Source of the DNA: Elephas maximus indicus
Lineage: Eukaryota > Chordata > Mammalia > Proboscidea > Elephantidae
DNA length: 64,000 nucleotides
Assembly: GCF_024166365.1 (NCBI RefSeq)
Contig: NC_064822.1
Span: 108,682,823-108,746,822 of the forward strand
Direction: 5' to 3'
Below the pieces are notes generated by a model. The model saw only the letters and a program-made list of their open reading frames with translations, was not told the origin of the DNA and searched no databases. Below, piece by piece: positions 1 through 9,927 of this stretch. A program made the translations under genes and the position numbers. Each line of letters opens with the position of its first letter. Position 1 is the first letter of the stretch.

Positions 1-345
1 CATAGATGAATCTTGAAAACATTATGTTTTCAAGCATAAATGGATATTATGTGAAAGAAACCAATCATGAAAGACCACTTATAATATAAATCCATTTATA
101 AATGTCCAGAATAGGCAAATCCATATAAACAAAAGTAGTTTGGTGATTTCCTAGAGCTGGAGAGAGATACGGAGGTTGGGGATTGATGGCTGAAAGGTAC
201 AGTTTCTTTTTAGGATGATGAAAATGCTCTAAAATGGACCGTGTTGATGGTTGGTGAATATACTAAAATCATTGCATTGTATACTTTAAATGGGTGAATT
301 ACGTGGTATGTGAATCATATCTCAGTAAAACTGTTACCAAAAGAA
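1..345 (+). repeat. Old L1 3' UTR fragment
   Basis: Typical mammalian L1M tail wording (tatactttaaatgggtgaatt ... atctcagtaaa). Lies in a CSAD intron. Confidence 0.55.
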
Positions 346-459
346 GTTCAAACAATAAGAAGTGGAACTCCACTATTCTAACTGCTGCCCATTCAGCTGC
401 TCAGAGATAACATCTATATGCCAATGAATATAAACTTTTCTAAATAACAAAAATGGACA

Positions 460-625
460 CCCTGGTGGTGTCGTGGTTATGAGTTCGCCTGCTAACCAAA
501 AGGTAGGCAGTTCGAATCTACTAGGTGTTCCTTGGAAACCCTACGGGACAGTTATACTCTGTTCTTCAGGTTCACTGTGAGTCAGAATTGACTCGACAGC
601 AACAGGTTTGGTTTTTTTTTTTAAA
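460..625 (+). repeat. AfroSINE
   Basis: tRNA-derived head (CCCTGGTGGTGTCGTGG ... GTTCGAATC B box) and the body ending GACTCGACAGCAACAGG, followed by a T-rich tail. Confidence 0.9.
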
Positions 626-774
626 TAACAAAAATAGGCTCATAGTGTCCACAGTATATACTTTATATAGGAAGATATTCTCATGTTAGTATAAATATTC
701 CTATCTTATTCTTTTTAATGGCTATACGGTACTCTAATAATAATAGTAACAACAGTAGCAGCAGCAGCAGAAAT

Positions 775-912
775 GGAAACTAATATTTATATAGTACTTC
801 TATGTGACAGGCACTGTTTTAAGTGCTTTGCATATACTAATTCATGTAATCCTTATAATAGCTCTATGTGGTAATGTCAGCATTACGCCCATTTTACAGA
901 GGAAGAAAGTGA
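775..912 (-). repeat. MIR SINE fragment
   Basis: Reverse complement of the MIR 3' half (gacaggcactgttttaagtg ... cccattttacagagg). Confidence 0.7.
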
Positions 913-934
913 GTCACACACACACACACAAAAA

Positions 935-1096
935 AAAAACCCACACCTGTTGATGTCAATTGCTTTTGACTCATAGAAACCCTATAGGACAGAGTAGAAC
1001 TGCCCCATAGTCCTTCCAAGGGGTGGCTGGTGGATTCGAACTCCTAAGCTTTTGGTTAGCAGCCAAGCTCTTAATCACTGCGCCACCAGGGCTCTA
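935..1096 (-). repeat. AfroSINE
   Basis: Antisense copy: GACTCATAGAAACCCTATAG through GCGCCACCAGGGCTC. An (AC)n run adjoins it at 918-930. Confidence 0.9.
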
Positions 1097-1279
1097 AGAC
1101 ACACAGATATACCATAATTTATTTTCTCTACTGATAGACATTTTAAGTTGTTTCCATTTTTTTTTTTTAATTTTACACTTTGCTCCAATAAACATTCTCA
1201 TGCACAGAATTATATACACTTGTGATGATAATTTATAGCATAAATCCCTAGCCCTGGAACTCCTGAGTTGGTGGATAGA

Positions 1280-1500
1280 TACATTTAAAAAAGTATATGT
1301 TGTTGTTGTTAACGCTGTCAAGTCAGCCTTCAAGTCACAGCAACTTGTTGTTGTCAGAGTAGAACTGCTCTACAGGGATTTCCTAGCTATAATCTGCTCT
1401 TTTATAGCTCCATGGAAGAAAGGCCTGGCAAACTGCTTCCGTAAAGATTATTCTGCCAACACACGTGTTGCTGTGAGTTGGGGGCTGACTTGATTGCAGC
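1280..1500 (-). repeat. AfroSINE-related fragment (long-form variant)
   Basis: Starts TGTTGTTGTTGTTAACGCTGTC and carries degraded AGAGTAGAACTGCTCTACAG wording of the long AfroSINE variant. Confidence 0.5.
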
Positions 1501-1589
1501 TAACAACATATTGTTTTTTAAATGTATCTATCCACTGACCCAGGAGTTCCACTGCTAGGGATTTAAGGAATGAACAAGTCTGTCTCAGA

Positions 1590-1885
1590 AGAAGTACAAC
1601 CAGAATGCTCCTCAGAAGCAAAGATGGCGAGACTACATCTCACATACTTTGGACGTGTTATCAGGAGGCATCAGTCTCTGAAGAAGGACATCATGCTTGG
1701 TAGAGTAGAGGGTCAGTAAGAAAGAGGAAGACACTCAGCGAGATGGACTGACACAGTGGCTGCAGCAATGGGCTCAAGCATAACATCAATTGTGGACATG
1801 GCGCAGGACCAGGCAGTGTTTCGTTCTGTTGTGCACAGGGTCAATATGAGTCAGAACCAACTTAACGACACCAAACAACAAGGAG
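1590..1885 (+). repeat. RTE-type LINE 3' fragment
   Basis: One frame reads like the C-terminus of RTE/BovB reverse transcriptases (FGRVIRRHQS, DIMLGRVEG, VVHRVNMSQNQLNDTKQQ), with stops. Afrotherian genomes carry RTE LINEs. Confidence 0.6.
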
Positions 1886-2160
1886 CTGCTGGGTGGGTTT
1901 GAACCGCCACCTTTAGGTTAGCAGCCAATCGCAAACTGCTTGTACCACCCAGGCCCCTTAAAAAATTGTATTAAAAAAAAAAAATTGCCATCCAGTTGAT
2001 TGTGATTCACAGCGCCCCATGTGTTAGAGTGGAACTGCTCCATAGGGTTTTCTTGGCGGTATCTTTTAGGCCTTTCTTCCACGGTGCCACTGGGTGGGTT
2101 AGAACAGCCAACCTTCAGTTAGTAGATAAGCACAAACTATTTATGCCAACTGCCCTCCAA
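1886..2160 (-). repeat. AfroSINE long-form copy plus fragment
   Basis: A fragment at 1886-1960 (GGGTGGGTTTGAACCGCC ... ACCACCCAGGCCC) and a fuller antisense copy at 1984-2155 (GTTGATTGTGATTCACAGCG). Confidence 0.7.
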
Positions 2161-2571
2161 GATGATTGCAGCATTTTACATCCCCTCAACGTGCAGCAGA
2201 GTGCTAGTGCCTCCGCATTTCCCACCACTCACAGCCTGCAGTCTTTACCGCTGTCCCACTATCTTCCTCAGCATCTCCCTCTGCATAGAAGCCTTCCCCA
2301 CTGTACTTCAGGCCCCCAACACCTGCCTGTGGTGCTGCCTGGGACTCCATTCAGTGACTCGATCTTGCCTGTCAGACTCTGATCCTGCCTGGGTATCTCA
2401 GAATCCCTGAGGGTAGCCCAGAGAGGCCTGGGCCCTCAGGTTCCCAGGGAGCACTCCAGCTCACAGGGGAGATGGGCATGAAGATCAAGAAGAGGGACGA
2501 AGGGAGTTGTTATTGCATTTAAACATGTCCCCAAAAATACATGTTATAAATCCTAAACCCTATACCTGTGG

Positions 2572-2750
2572 TAACCCTGGTGGCATAGGGTTTAAGAGCT
2601 TGGCTGCTAACCAAAAGGTCGACAGTTTAAACCTACCAGGCGCTCCCTGGAAACCCTATGGGGCAGTTCTGTTCTGTCCTAGAGGGTAGCTATGAGTCGG
2701 AACTGACTCGACAACAGCAACAGGTTGGGTTTTTTTTCGTTTTTTTTTTT
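2572..2750 (+). repeat. AfroSINE inserted in the LTR
   Basis: Full head and body (GGTAACCCTGGTGGCATAGG ... GTCGGAACTGACTCGACAAC) with a T-rich tail. The flanks tatacctgtgg and tatacctatag look like a target-site duplication. Confidence 0.9.
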
Positions 2751-3010
2751 TATACCTATAGTTATAATCCCATTTGGGAATGATTTGTGTTATGGTAATG
2801 AGGCAGTAGTAGGGGTGTTTTAGGTTAATCTCTTTTAAGATATAAAAGAGCAGATTAAGCAAGTAAGCACAAATGGAGGGGAAGATACATGCCACATGAA
2901 TGCCAAGGACCTCCCCCCAGAGCAGAGAGAGAGAGAAAGACAGCTCTCCCCTAGAGCTGGTGTCCTGAATTCAGACTTCTATGCTTCTACACTGTGAGAA
3001 AAAAAAATTC

Positions 3011-4446
3011 TGTTCATTCACACTTATACACTGCTGGTGGGAATATAAAATGGTACAACCACTTTGGAAATCAATTTGGCACTTCCTTAAAAAGCTAGAT
3101 ATAGAACTACCATAGGATCCGGCAATCCCACTCCTTGGAATATAGCCTAGAAAAATAAGAGCCTTTACACAAAGAGATATATGCACACCCATGTTCATTG
3201 CAGCACTGTTTACAATAGCAAAAAGATAGAATCAACCAAGGTGCCCATCAACGGATGAATGGATAAATTATGGTATATTCACACAATGGAATACTACACA
3301 TCGATAAAGAACAATGACAAATCTGTGAAACATTTCATAACATGGAGGAACCTGGAAGGCATTATGCTGAGTGAAATTAGCCTGTTATAAAAGGGAAAAT
3401 ATTGTATGATACCACTATTAAAAGAACTCAAGAAATAGTTTAAACAGAGAAGAAAATATTCTTTGATGGTTATGACGGTGCAGAGGGAGAGAGGAAGAGA
3501 GGTATTCGCTAATTAGATAGTAGACAAGAACTATTTTAGGTGAAGGGAAAGACAACACACGATACAGGAGAGGTCAGCACAACTGGACTAAACCAAAAGC
3601 AAAGGAGTTTCCTGAATAAACCAAACACTTTGAAGGCCAGCGTAGCAGGAGTGGGGGTTTGGGTACCATAGGCTCAGAGGACATCTAGGTCAATTGGCAT
3701 AATAAAATCAATTAAGAAAACATTCTATATCCCACTTTGGAGAGTGGCGTCTGGGATCTTAAACGCTAGCCAGTGGCCATCTAAGATGCATCAATTGGTC
3801 TCAACCCACCTGGAGCAAAGGAGAATGAAGAACACCAAAGACACAAGGTAATTATGAGCCCAAGAGACAGAAAGGGCCACATAAACCAGAGACTACATCA
3901 GCCTGAGACCAGAAGAACTAGATGGTGCCCAGCTACAACCGATGAGTGCCCTGACAGGGAACACAACAGAGAACCCCTGAGGGAGCAGGAGAGCAGTGGG
4001 ATGCAGACCTCAAATTCTCATAAAAAGACCAGACTTAATGGTCTGACTGAGATCAGAAGGACCCCGGGGGTCATGGTGTCCAGACCTTCTGTTAGCCCAA
4101 GATAGGAACCATTCCCAAAGCCAACTCTTCAGACAGGGATTGGACTGGACTATGGGATAGAAAATGATACTGGTGAGGAGTGGGCTTCTTGGATCAAGTA
4201 GACACATTAGACTATGCAGGCAGTTCCTGTCTGGAGGGGAGATGAGAAGGCCGAGGGAGACAGAAACTGGCTGAATGGACACGAAAATAGAGGGTGGAGA
4301 AAAGGAGTGTGCTGTCTCATTAGTGGGAGAGCAACTAGGAGTATACCCAGTATACAGCAAGGTGCATATAAATTTTTGTGTGAGTGGCTGACTTGGTTTG
4401 TAAACTTTCCCTTTTAGTACAATAAAAATTAAAAAGAGAAAAAAAA
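3011..4446 (+). mobile_element. 5'-truncated L1 (end of ORF2 and 3' UTR)
   Basis: ORF2 C-terminal homology (ACTGCTGGTGGGAATATAAAATGG) followed by an afrotherian L1 3' UTR and TTTAGTACAATAAAAATTAAAA. Flanks aaattctgttcatt and aaatctcttcatta are a likely target-site duplication. Confidence 0.85.
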
Positions 4447-4600
4447 AATCTCTTCATTAAAGCCACCCACTTGTGGTATTTCTGTTATAGCAGCAGCAGA
4501 TAACTAAGACAGGTGCATCCAGTAGGGAGAACCCCAACAAAGTTCCAAGAAAGGGGTGGAGGGGCCCTGCTCTACTGCCCAGCACCCCTGGCTCACTCAC

Positions 4601-4655
4601 CTCAGCCTCGGCCAGGCTGATCTGCCTCTCCAGATCCTCAGGGATCATTTTCCCT
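4601..4655 (-). CDS. CSAD: CSAD coding exon 7, residues 216-234
   Basis: 55 bp between TCTTCCAG and GTGAGTGAG. Encodes [18 protein letters not shown]. The next expected family segment (VPFLVSATSGTTVLGAFDP) is not found in 1-4600, so the gene continues off the left edge. Confidence 0.92.
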
Positions 4656-7600
4656 CTGGAAGAGAAAACTGGGTGGATAGAGAAGTCATAGATTCTCTAG
4701 GCCAGGAGGAGAAACTGTTGAATAGAGTAAGGTAGAGTTAGCAATGCAGAGGCCCTAATGCTGGCTTCTCCCTAAAAGGGGCAAAACAAATCTCAGGGAA
4801 CAGGGTGGAAGACACGAGGGGTAGGAAAAGCAATTCTGCAGGAAAAGAAAGGGGAGGGATGCCCACCAGGTTATGGGCCTGAGACCAGAGCATTCTGGCA
4901 ACAGGAAGGTACACTGTGAGAAACTGGGTCAGAGTCATATGGACAGAAGGACCTTCACCTCTCATCCGCCTTGACCACTCGAACACTGTCAGTGCCAAGT
5001 CCCAGAAAAGCAGCTCCTTTCTTGATGGAATAGTGACACTGCAGAGGAAGGCAGAAGGCAGGTTAGGACAACATGGACCAGAGGCCAGAGGGCAAGGTCA
5101 ATGAGGAGGATAGAGACTGGTAAAGTGTGAGCTGCAATCGATGGGATCCTGTACACCAGGGCTTCTCAAATGTTAACGTACACACTGATCACCTGGGTGT
5201 CTTGCTAAAATACAGTCACAGTCAGTAGATCTGGGGTGTGGCCTGAGATTCTGCATTTCTAACCAGCTCCCCTCAGAAAAAAACCAAACCTATTGCCCAT
5301 TGCCATGGTGTCAATTCCAACTCATAGCAACCCTATAGGACAGAGTAGAACTGCCCCATAGGGTTTCCAAGGAGCAACTGGTGGATTTGAACTGCCAACC
5401 TTTTTGGTTAAAAGCTGAGCTCTTGACCACTGTGCCATCAGGGCTCCCAGGAGATACCAACGCTACTGGCCCATGGACCACACTTTTGAGTGTCAAGAGC
5501 GTAGACTGTGTTCACTGGACCTGTTTCTCCTCACCCCGCCCCCAAACAGAAGGCAAAGCGAACAGGGGCTAAAGTTCACTTGGCCCTCTTAATTGGAAGA
5601 AAGCATATCTGCCCAGGGACAAGCTGATCTCAGAGCAGATGGGTCAGGGCAAGCAGATGACCTCAGGAGTCTCTGACTCAGCTGGCTAGAGGTTGGAATG
5701 AAGAGCCCAGGGTTGCGCTGTGCCTCTTTCCCACCTCCTCTGATGTGAAGAGGGCCAGCGGTGGCAGTGACCGGAGGCCCCTCTGCTTGCAATCTGGGTA
5801 GCGCTGATAGCGGGCCAGGTTCATAGCATACATGTTGGAGATGGAGCCACCTGTCACAGGAAGAGGTGGTAGCAAGAGGGTAGGGCAGTGGATCAAGGCT
5901 GGAACTTGCCTCTCCTTGCCCCTCTGCCCAGAAAAGCTGACCAAAGGAGAGGTGACTGGCTCTCAGGTCACAGCTGGGCTCTATGAAGGGCACAGGGATA
6001 ACTGGCACAGCTCCAGCACCCTCCCAACTACCCCCTCCACACCCTGGGTGGCTCCCAGGAGAAAGCCCCGACCAGAGGGAGCAAGCACTACACCACTGAT
6101 CCTAGGGACTGGTAGGCAAAGGCTAGGATAAGGCAGGCTAGGCACTGTCCTCCCCGGTCTGGCCAGGACCCAGCTGGAAAGACAACAAAGAAGAATGACC
6201 CTGTCCTGCCAGTTGTTCAAGCAAGAGAATGTGGGGGAGGTAGAGCCCTTAAAAAAGCCAAGGAAATGGTCCCCTGCTTCTCACATACCAGGGCAGAAGA
6301 CCCCATCCCCAAAGCTCCAGCCCACCAGGGCCCGGAGTTTCTTCAGCACCTCCTCTTCCATGAGTATAAACACAGGGGCAATTTCATATGTGTACCTGCC
6401 AGGAGAAGGAACAATGAGAAAGGGACAGAAGATAGAGGGGCTGTGGATTAGGCCCTTAATCTAGAGAGGAACCAAAGAAAGGGGTGGTGACAATGAGCGG
6501 GGGAAAGGGTCCACAAAAAAGAACAAGTTAGTGACAACGAACCAGAGAAGCAGGAATGAGAAAACAATGGGATAGAAGAAGGTAGTTAGCACTAAGCAAG
6601 TCAATTATAGTCACCACTGCCCATGAGGAGGCATGGGAAAGCTTGGAGAATGGGGGTCCAAAGGATACGTGAGAAAAGACTCTACCAACAGAGATTCCCA
6701 AGAAGCAGTACAGAAGAGAGAGAGAAGAAAAAAAAATTATCCTCTACCCACAAAGGCACTCTCTCCCCGATGCCCAAATTTTTGAGGTGGTGGAGAGGGT
6801 CTGTGGGATGGCTCACTGGCTGGTGTTGAGGCTCTCAGTGATAATCCGTCCAGCAAGAGAGTGGGGATCCAACCCTGAAAAGAGCTGGTTGAAGAACCGA
6901 GGGTGACCTGCAGGGGGGTGGTAGGACAGCGAGTTCAGGGTTGAACTGGGGTATGAACCCCAGAGATTCCTTCCACCAGATCCCAGGACCCACAGGTCTT
7001 CACACTGTAGCGAATCACAGTCCGGCACCGCTCCAGGATCTGCTCTTTCGACTCCCCCTGGCTCCGCAGCTCCAAATCCAGCAGCTCTTTTAGTTCCTCT
7101 GGTTCCTTCCACTCACAGACCTAGGAGAAGAAAGGGAGACTCGGGGGTATATAAACCCACAGATTGGTTGCCTGAACTACATCTCAATAGACACAACGTA
7201 CAACCAACTTACATTAAAAACATCAACTTAGGCAGACCCTGGACACCCTTTGAACTCAGTGCTGAAGTCATTCCTGAGGTTCATTCTTTAGCCAAAGATT
7301 AGACAGGCTCATAAAACAAGCAATAATACACATAGCTCAACCATGTGTATGAGAGTAAATGGTCACACCAGCTCAGGGGCAAGGACGAGAAGGTAGGAGA
7401 GGACAGGAGAGCTAAATGAATGGAAATGGGGAACCCAAGGTCGAGAAGGGGCAAGTGCTGATACGTCACAGGGTTGGTAACTGATGTCACAAGATAATAT
7501 GTGTATTAATTGTTTAGTGGGAAACTAATTTGCTTTGTAAACCTTCATCTAAAGCACAGTTTAAAAAAGTCACCTTAGGAATATTTTCAAAGCAACACAT

Positions 7601-7967
7601 AACAAAAAAAAAACCAAACCCTTTGCCATTGAGTCGACTCCGACTCATGGAGGCCCTATAGCAAGGGGAAATAAATACAGTGAGACTCAGTATCTAAATT
7701 CCTAAGGCATACAGGAAGCCAGTGATGCATTCTGGGGAGAAGCCTTCTCAAAGGAAGGAAGGTCTGAGTCAGAGTTTGAAAGGGAAAGGGAAGGTTTGAT
7801 GGGGAAGAGGAGGAGGGAGAAATTACCCACCTTCTCACAGGCACTGGTCCCTTTCTGAATGGCCTCATCCACAATGATCCCAAACACGTCCCACAGCAGG
7901 GCTTCTGTGGCCATGGGATCCCCATCAAGGGAAGAGAGTGGTTCTGAGTCAGCCATCAAGACAAAAT
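4601..7967 (-). CDS. CSAD: CSAD, cysteine sulfinic acid decarboxylase (5' seven coding exons; 3' part outside window)
   Basis: PLP-dependent group II decarboxylase that converts cysteine sulfinate to hypotaurine in taurine synthesis; cytosolic. Coding exons in transcript order: 7831-7956 (ATG at 7956), 6994-7120, 6817-6907, 6289-6395, 5735-5850, 4959-5038, 4601-4655. They join in frame to exactly 234 codons. Every junction has AG acceptors and GT donors, and every phase matches. Recognisable GAD/CSAD-family motifs include [56 protein letters not shown] and [14 protein letters not shown]. The family length is about 493 residues, so half the enzyme, including the PLP-lysine (NPHK) exon, lies left of position 1. 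One oddity: the conserved TGHP motif reads TCHP here (codon 85). Confidence 0.95.
4959..5038 (-). CDS. CSAD: CSAD coding exon 6, residues 190-216
   Basis: 80 bp between CTCTGCAG and GTGAAG. Encodes [20 protein letters not shown] and VVKADE. The CHYS histidine corresponds to the residue that stacks on PLP in this family. Confidence 0.93.
5280..5448 (-). repeat. AfroSINE in CSAD intron
   Basis: Antisense, near full length, ending GTGCCATCAGGGCTCCC. Confidence 0.9.
5735..5850 (-). CDS. CSAD: CSAD coding exon 5, residues 151-189
   Basis: 116 bp. Encodes [20 protein letters not shown] and QRGL...LALFTSEE, the region that shapes the cofactor pocket in group II decarboxylases. Ends on a codon boundary at donor GTGGGA. 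Confidence 0.93.
6289..6395 (-). CDS. CSAD: CSAD coding exon 4, residues 115-151
   Basis: 107 bp. Encodes [26 protein letters not shown] and GDGVFCPG. Acceptor CCTGGCAG, donor GTATGTGAG. Confidence 0.93.
6817..6907 (-). CDS. CSAD: CSAD coding exon 3, residues 85-115
   Basis: 91 bp between CCCTGCAG and GTGAGC. Encodes [20 protein letters not shown] and ITESLNTSQ, a core segment of the decarboxylase fold. Confidence 0.93.
6994..7120 (-). CDS. CSAD: CSAD coding exon 2, residues 43-85
   Basis: Begins [18 protein letters not shown] and ends in RYSVKT plus one base (T) before donor GTGGGT. 127 bp, one base over a codon. The last exonic base T makes the split codon TGT (Cys) where the family has Gly. 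T at -1 of a donor is also atypical. Confidence 0.92.
7215..7575 (+). repeat. LINE 3' end, family shared with 27790-28345
   Basis: Shares CTGGACACCCTTT, AGCCAAAGATTAGACAGG and the tail TTTGTAAACCTTCATCTAAAGCACA with the copy at 28 kb. The tail is also close to the local L1 3' UTR. Confidence 0.6.
7601..7664 (-). repeat. AfroSINE fragment
   Basis: CCCTTTGCCATTGAGTCGACTCCGACTCATGGAGGCCCTATA; truncated. Confidence 0.75.
7831..7967 (-). CDS. CSAD: CSAD first coding exon, residues 1-42
   Basis: Acceptor CTCGCAG ends at 7968 and the exon starts at 7967. ATG at 7956-7954 follows 11 noncoding bases. It encodes [10 protein letters not shown] through CEK and ends AAG|GTGGGT at 7831. The start matches the family N-terminus (MADSE). 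Confidence 0.93.
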
Positions 7968-8223
7968 CTGCGAGCAGAACAGGTATTATTCCCTCCATAG
8001 CCTACGTACCCCACCTGGACCTAGTCAGCAAGGACCCCAACCGCTCAACAGGCCCAAGGCCCCAGTCTGACAGCTCAGTCCCAACCTTCACTGCACAGAA
8101 AGAGCAAGTGAGAGGGTCCAGGGAAAAAGCCAGTGGAAACAGGTAGGAGAAAGAGGGTGGTTAGCACTAAGCGGGTGAATTACAGTGTCCACCACCCACC
8201 TAATGCAAAGACAAGAGGCTTAC

Positions 8224-8256
8224 CTTTCTGCTCAGGTCTCTTTCTGTTCAGGTGAG
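8224..8256 (-). other. CSAD: Candidate CSAD 5' UTR exon
   Basis: 33 bp on the minus strand between a good acceptor (CTGTCTTCAG) and a good donor (AAAG|GTAAGC), 260 bp upstream of the first coding exon. Splice signals are the only evidence. CSAD is known to carry several alternative noncoding leaders. Confidence 0.35.
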
Positions 8257-8269
8257 CTGAAGACAGAGT

Positions 8270-9190
8270 ACACAATTAGCTTTTCAGAAGAGCAGGACCA
8301 GAACAGTGGAGGGAGTGGGGTATAGGCAGCAGTCAGGTGACCATGACATCACTTCTCATGACCGTTGCCCTAAGGAGAACTTAGACAGATTTTAGATAGA
8401 GATAGTAGGCTAAGTCTCCTGAATAATCATTAGCTGAAGGGGAACTGAAATAAAGTTAAAGACAAAAACACATGCTACAATACATTAATCTCAGGGTTGA
8501 AAGGTGTGGAGAGCAAGCAGGGAAGAGACGATTCCCACTGTGAATCAAAGGGCCCAGAGTAGAGACACAGGGAATGTGTGACCAGGAGCCAAGGGAAGTG
8601 GGGACAGGATCTGGGGGCTAAGGGGGTAGGAAGCTTGTGAGAGGCCAGCTGCAGGGATGAAATGGTCAGGCAGACCTCAGAGGCCAGTCTCTTTTGCATC
8701 CCAACCTTCAGAGTTTTTTCAGAATGGGTCTGATTTCTAAAGCACTATATTAGAAAAGGAAGGAAAGGAGGTTATAATGAGGAAGCATTTTGTTAAACAA
8801 CCATAGCCCTGTGCCTTGCAAACTGAAAGTGCTCATTAAACTAGAGTTGTTTAAATGAGCACCAACTGTCTTCATGACACTGTTCTGGGAACTGAGGGAA
8901 CCTCCCTGTCCCATTGTAAAGACAAAGATGCATGTGCAACAGTTGTGGACCAGGGCATGACAGGATGCCAAACCTATGTGCTTTCAGGACTCAGGAAGGG
9001 AGAAGACTGATGGAGGCTGACAACTAGGGAAGAGCTGCAGTGGAATTGGAGCTGAATCCTGAAAGTGGGTAGGAGAATTGGGATGGGTGAAAGGGAGGAA
9101 GAAGAAGGGGCATTCAGGACCAGGGTAAAGGAATACCATGGGCTTACATTGCTAATGAGCAGGGCTTGTTTTGAGGTCAGTGAAGGTACC
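8270..9190. other. CSAD leader intron, no feature recognised
   Basis: AG-rich unique-looking sequence without coding potential or a repeat I can name. Confidence 0.5.
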
Positions 9191-9700
9191 TGCTGGCCTG
9201 CGTAGAAGGTCTGCACAGGGTGACAGGGGAGCAAAGATAGGGTGGATAGAGCCGCACAAGATTATGGGGAGCCTAGAAGGTCAGCCAGGCCAAGGGATCT
9301 GAATTTTATCCTGCAGGAAATGGGAAGTCACTGAAAGATTCCATGACAAGGAGTAACAGGATGAAACTACTGCTCTCCGAAGACCAGTTCAGCAGAAGGA
9401 TGCAGAAGAATTAATAGGCTGTTGTAGTAAACCAGGCAAGAGGTGATCCACACTTGAATAAGGGTGGTGTTGGTAGCAAAGGACAGTTATAAACATCTGC
9501 AGGTCTGTTCACTCACTGGATTCCACTGAATTCAACAATTATGGAGAAAGAAGAATCAAAGGTGACCCTAGGGTTTTACTTCTGGGTGACTGGAAAAACG
9601 ATGGTGTCCCTAGAAGAAATAGGGATGCAGAAAGGGGAAGCTGGATTGAAAATAAAAGTTATTTCTTAGAAATACTGCATTAAGACTCATCCAAGTGGAG
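9190..9700 (+). repeat. Ancient mammalian interspersed repeat, family not assigned
   Basis: Wording such as gaattttatcctgcaggaaatgggaagtcactgaa and caggcaagaggtgatccacacttg resembles a dispersed old mammalian repeat. Confidence 0.4.
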
Positions 9701-9927
9701 GCCTCCTGAGACTACAGATACTTACAAGGGAAGTCAGGCCCAGAGCTGTGATGAGATGCTAGAGTGGAAAGCAAATTTGAGAGTCAAGGTATAACTGAAA
9801 CCTTACGATGGCCTCCATTCCCCAAGGGAGAGAGTATGCAGAGAGATGGCCAGGGAGAGGGAGCAAGCATCAAGGCCTGGGGGGTCACCAAGGTCACTCA
9901 ATGAGTGGGCAAGAGGATCAAGAAAAT

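Larger units (their letters stand above)
2507..4513 (+). mobile_element. MaLR-type solo LTR, interrupted by an AfroSINE and an L1
   Basis: LTR pieces at 2507-2571, 2750-3010 and 4447-4513 read in order as one LTR: ATCCTAAACCCTATACCTGT, then ATAATCCCATTTGGGAATG, then CTTTTAAGATATAAAAGAG, and finally CCACTTGTGGTATTTCTG ... GATAACTAAGACA. The gaps are filled by the two younger insertions listed separately. Confidence 0.7.

Noticed and set aside
460-560. tRNA gene suggested by A-box/B-box-like sequence
   Set aside because: It is the tRNA-derived head of AfroSINE; no cloverleaf anticodon arm can be drawn.
1-4600. Remaining CSAD exons (SATSGTT, NPHK and C-terminal segments)
   Set aside because: No frame matches; the interval is almost all repeats.
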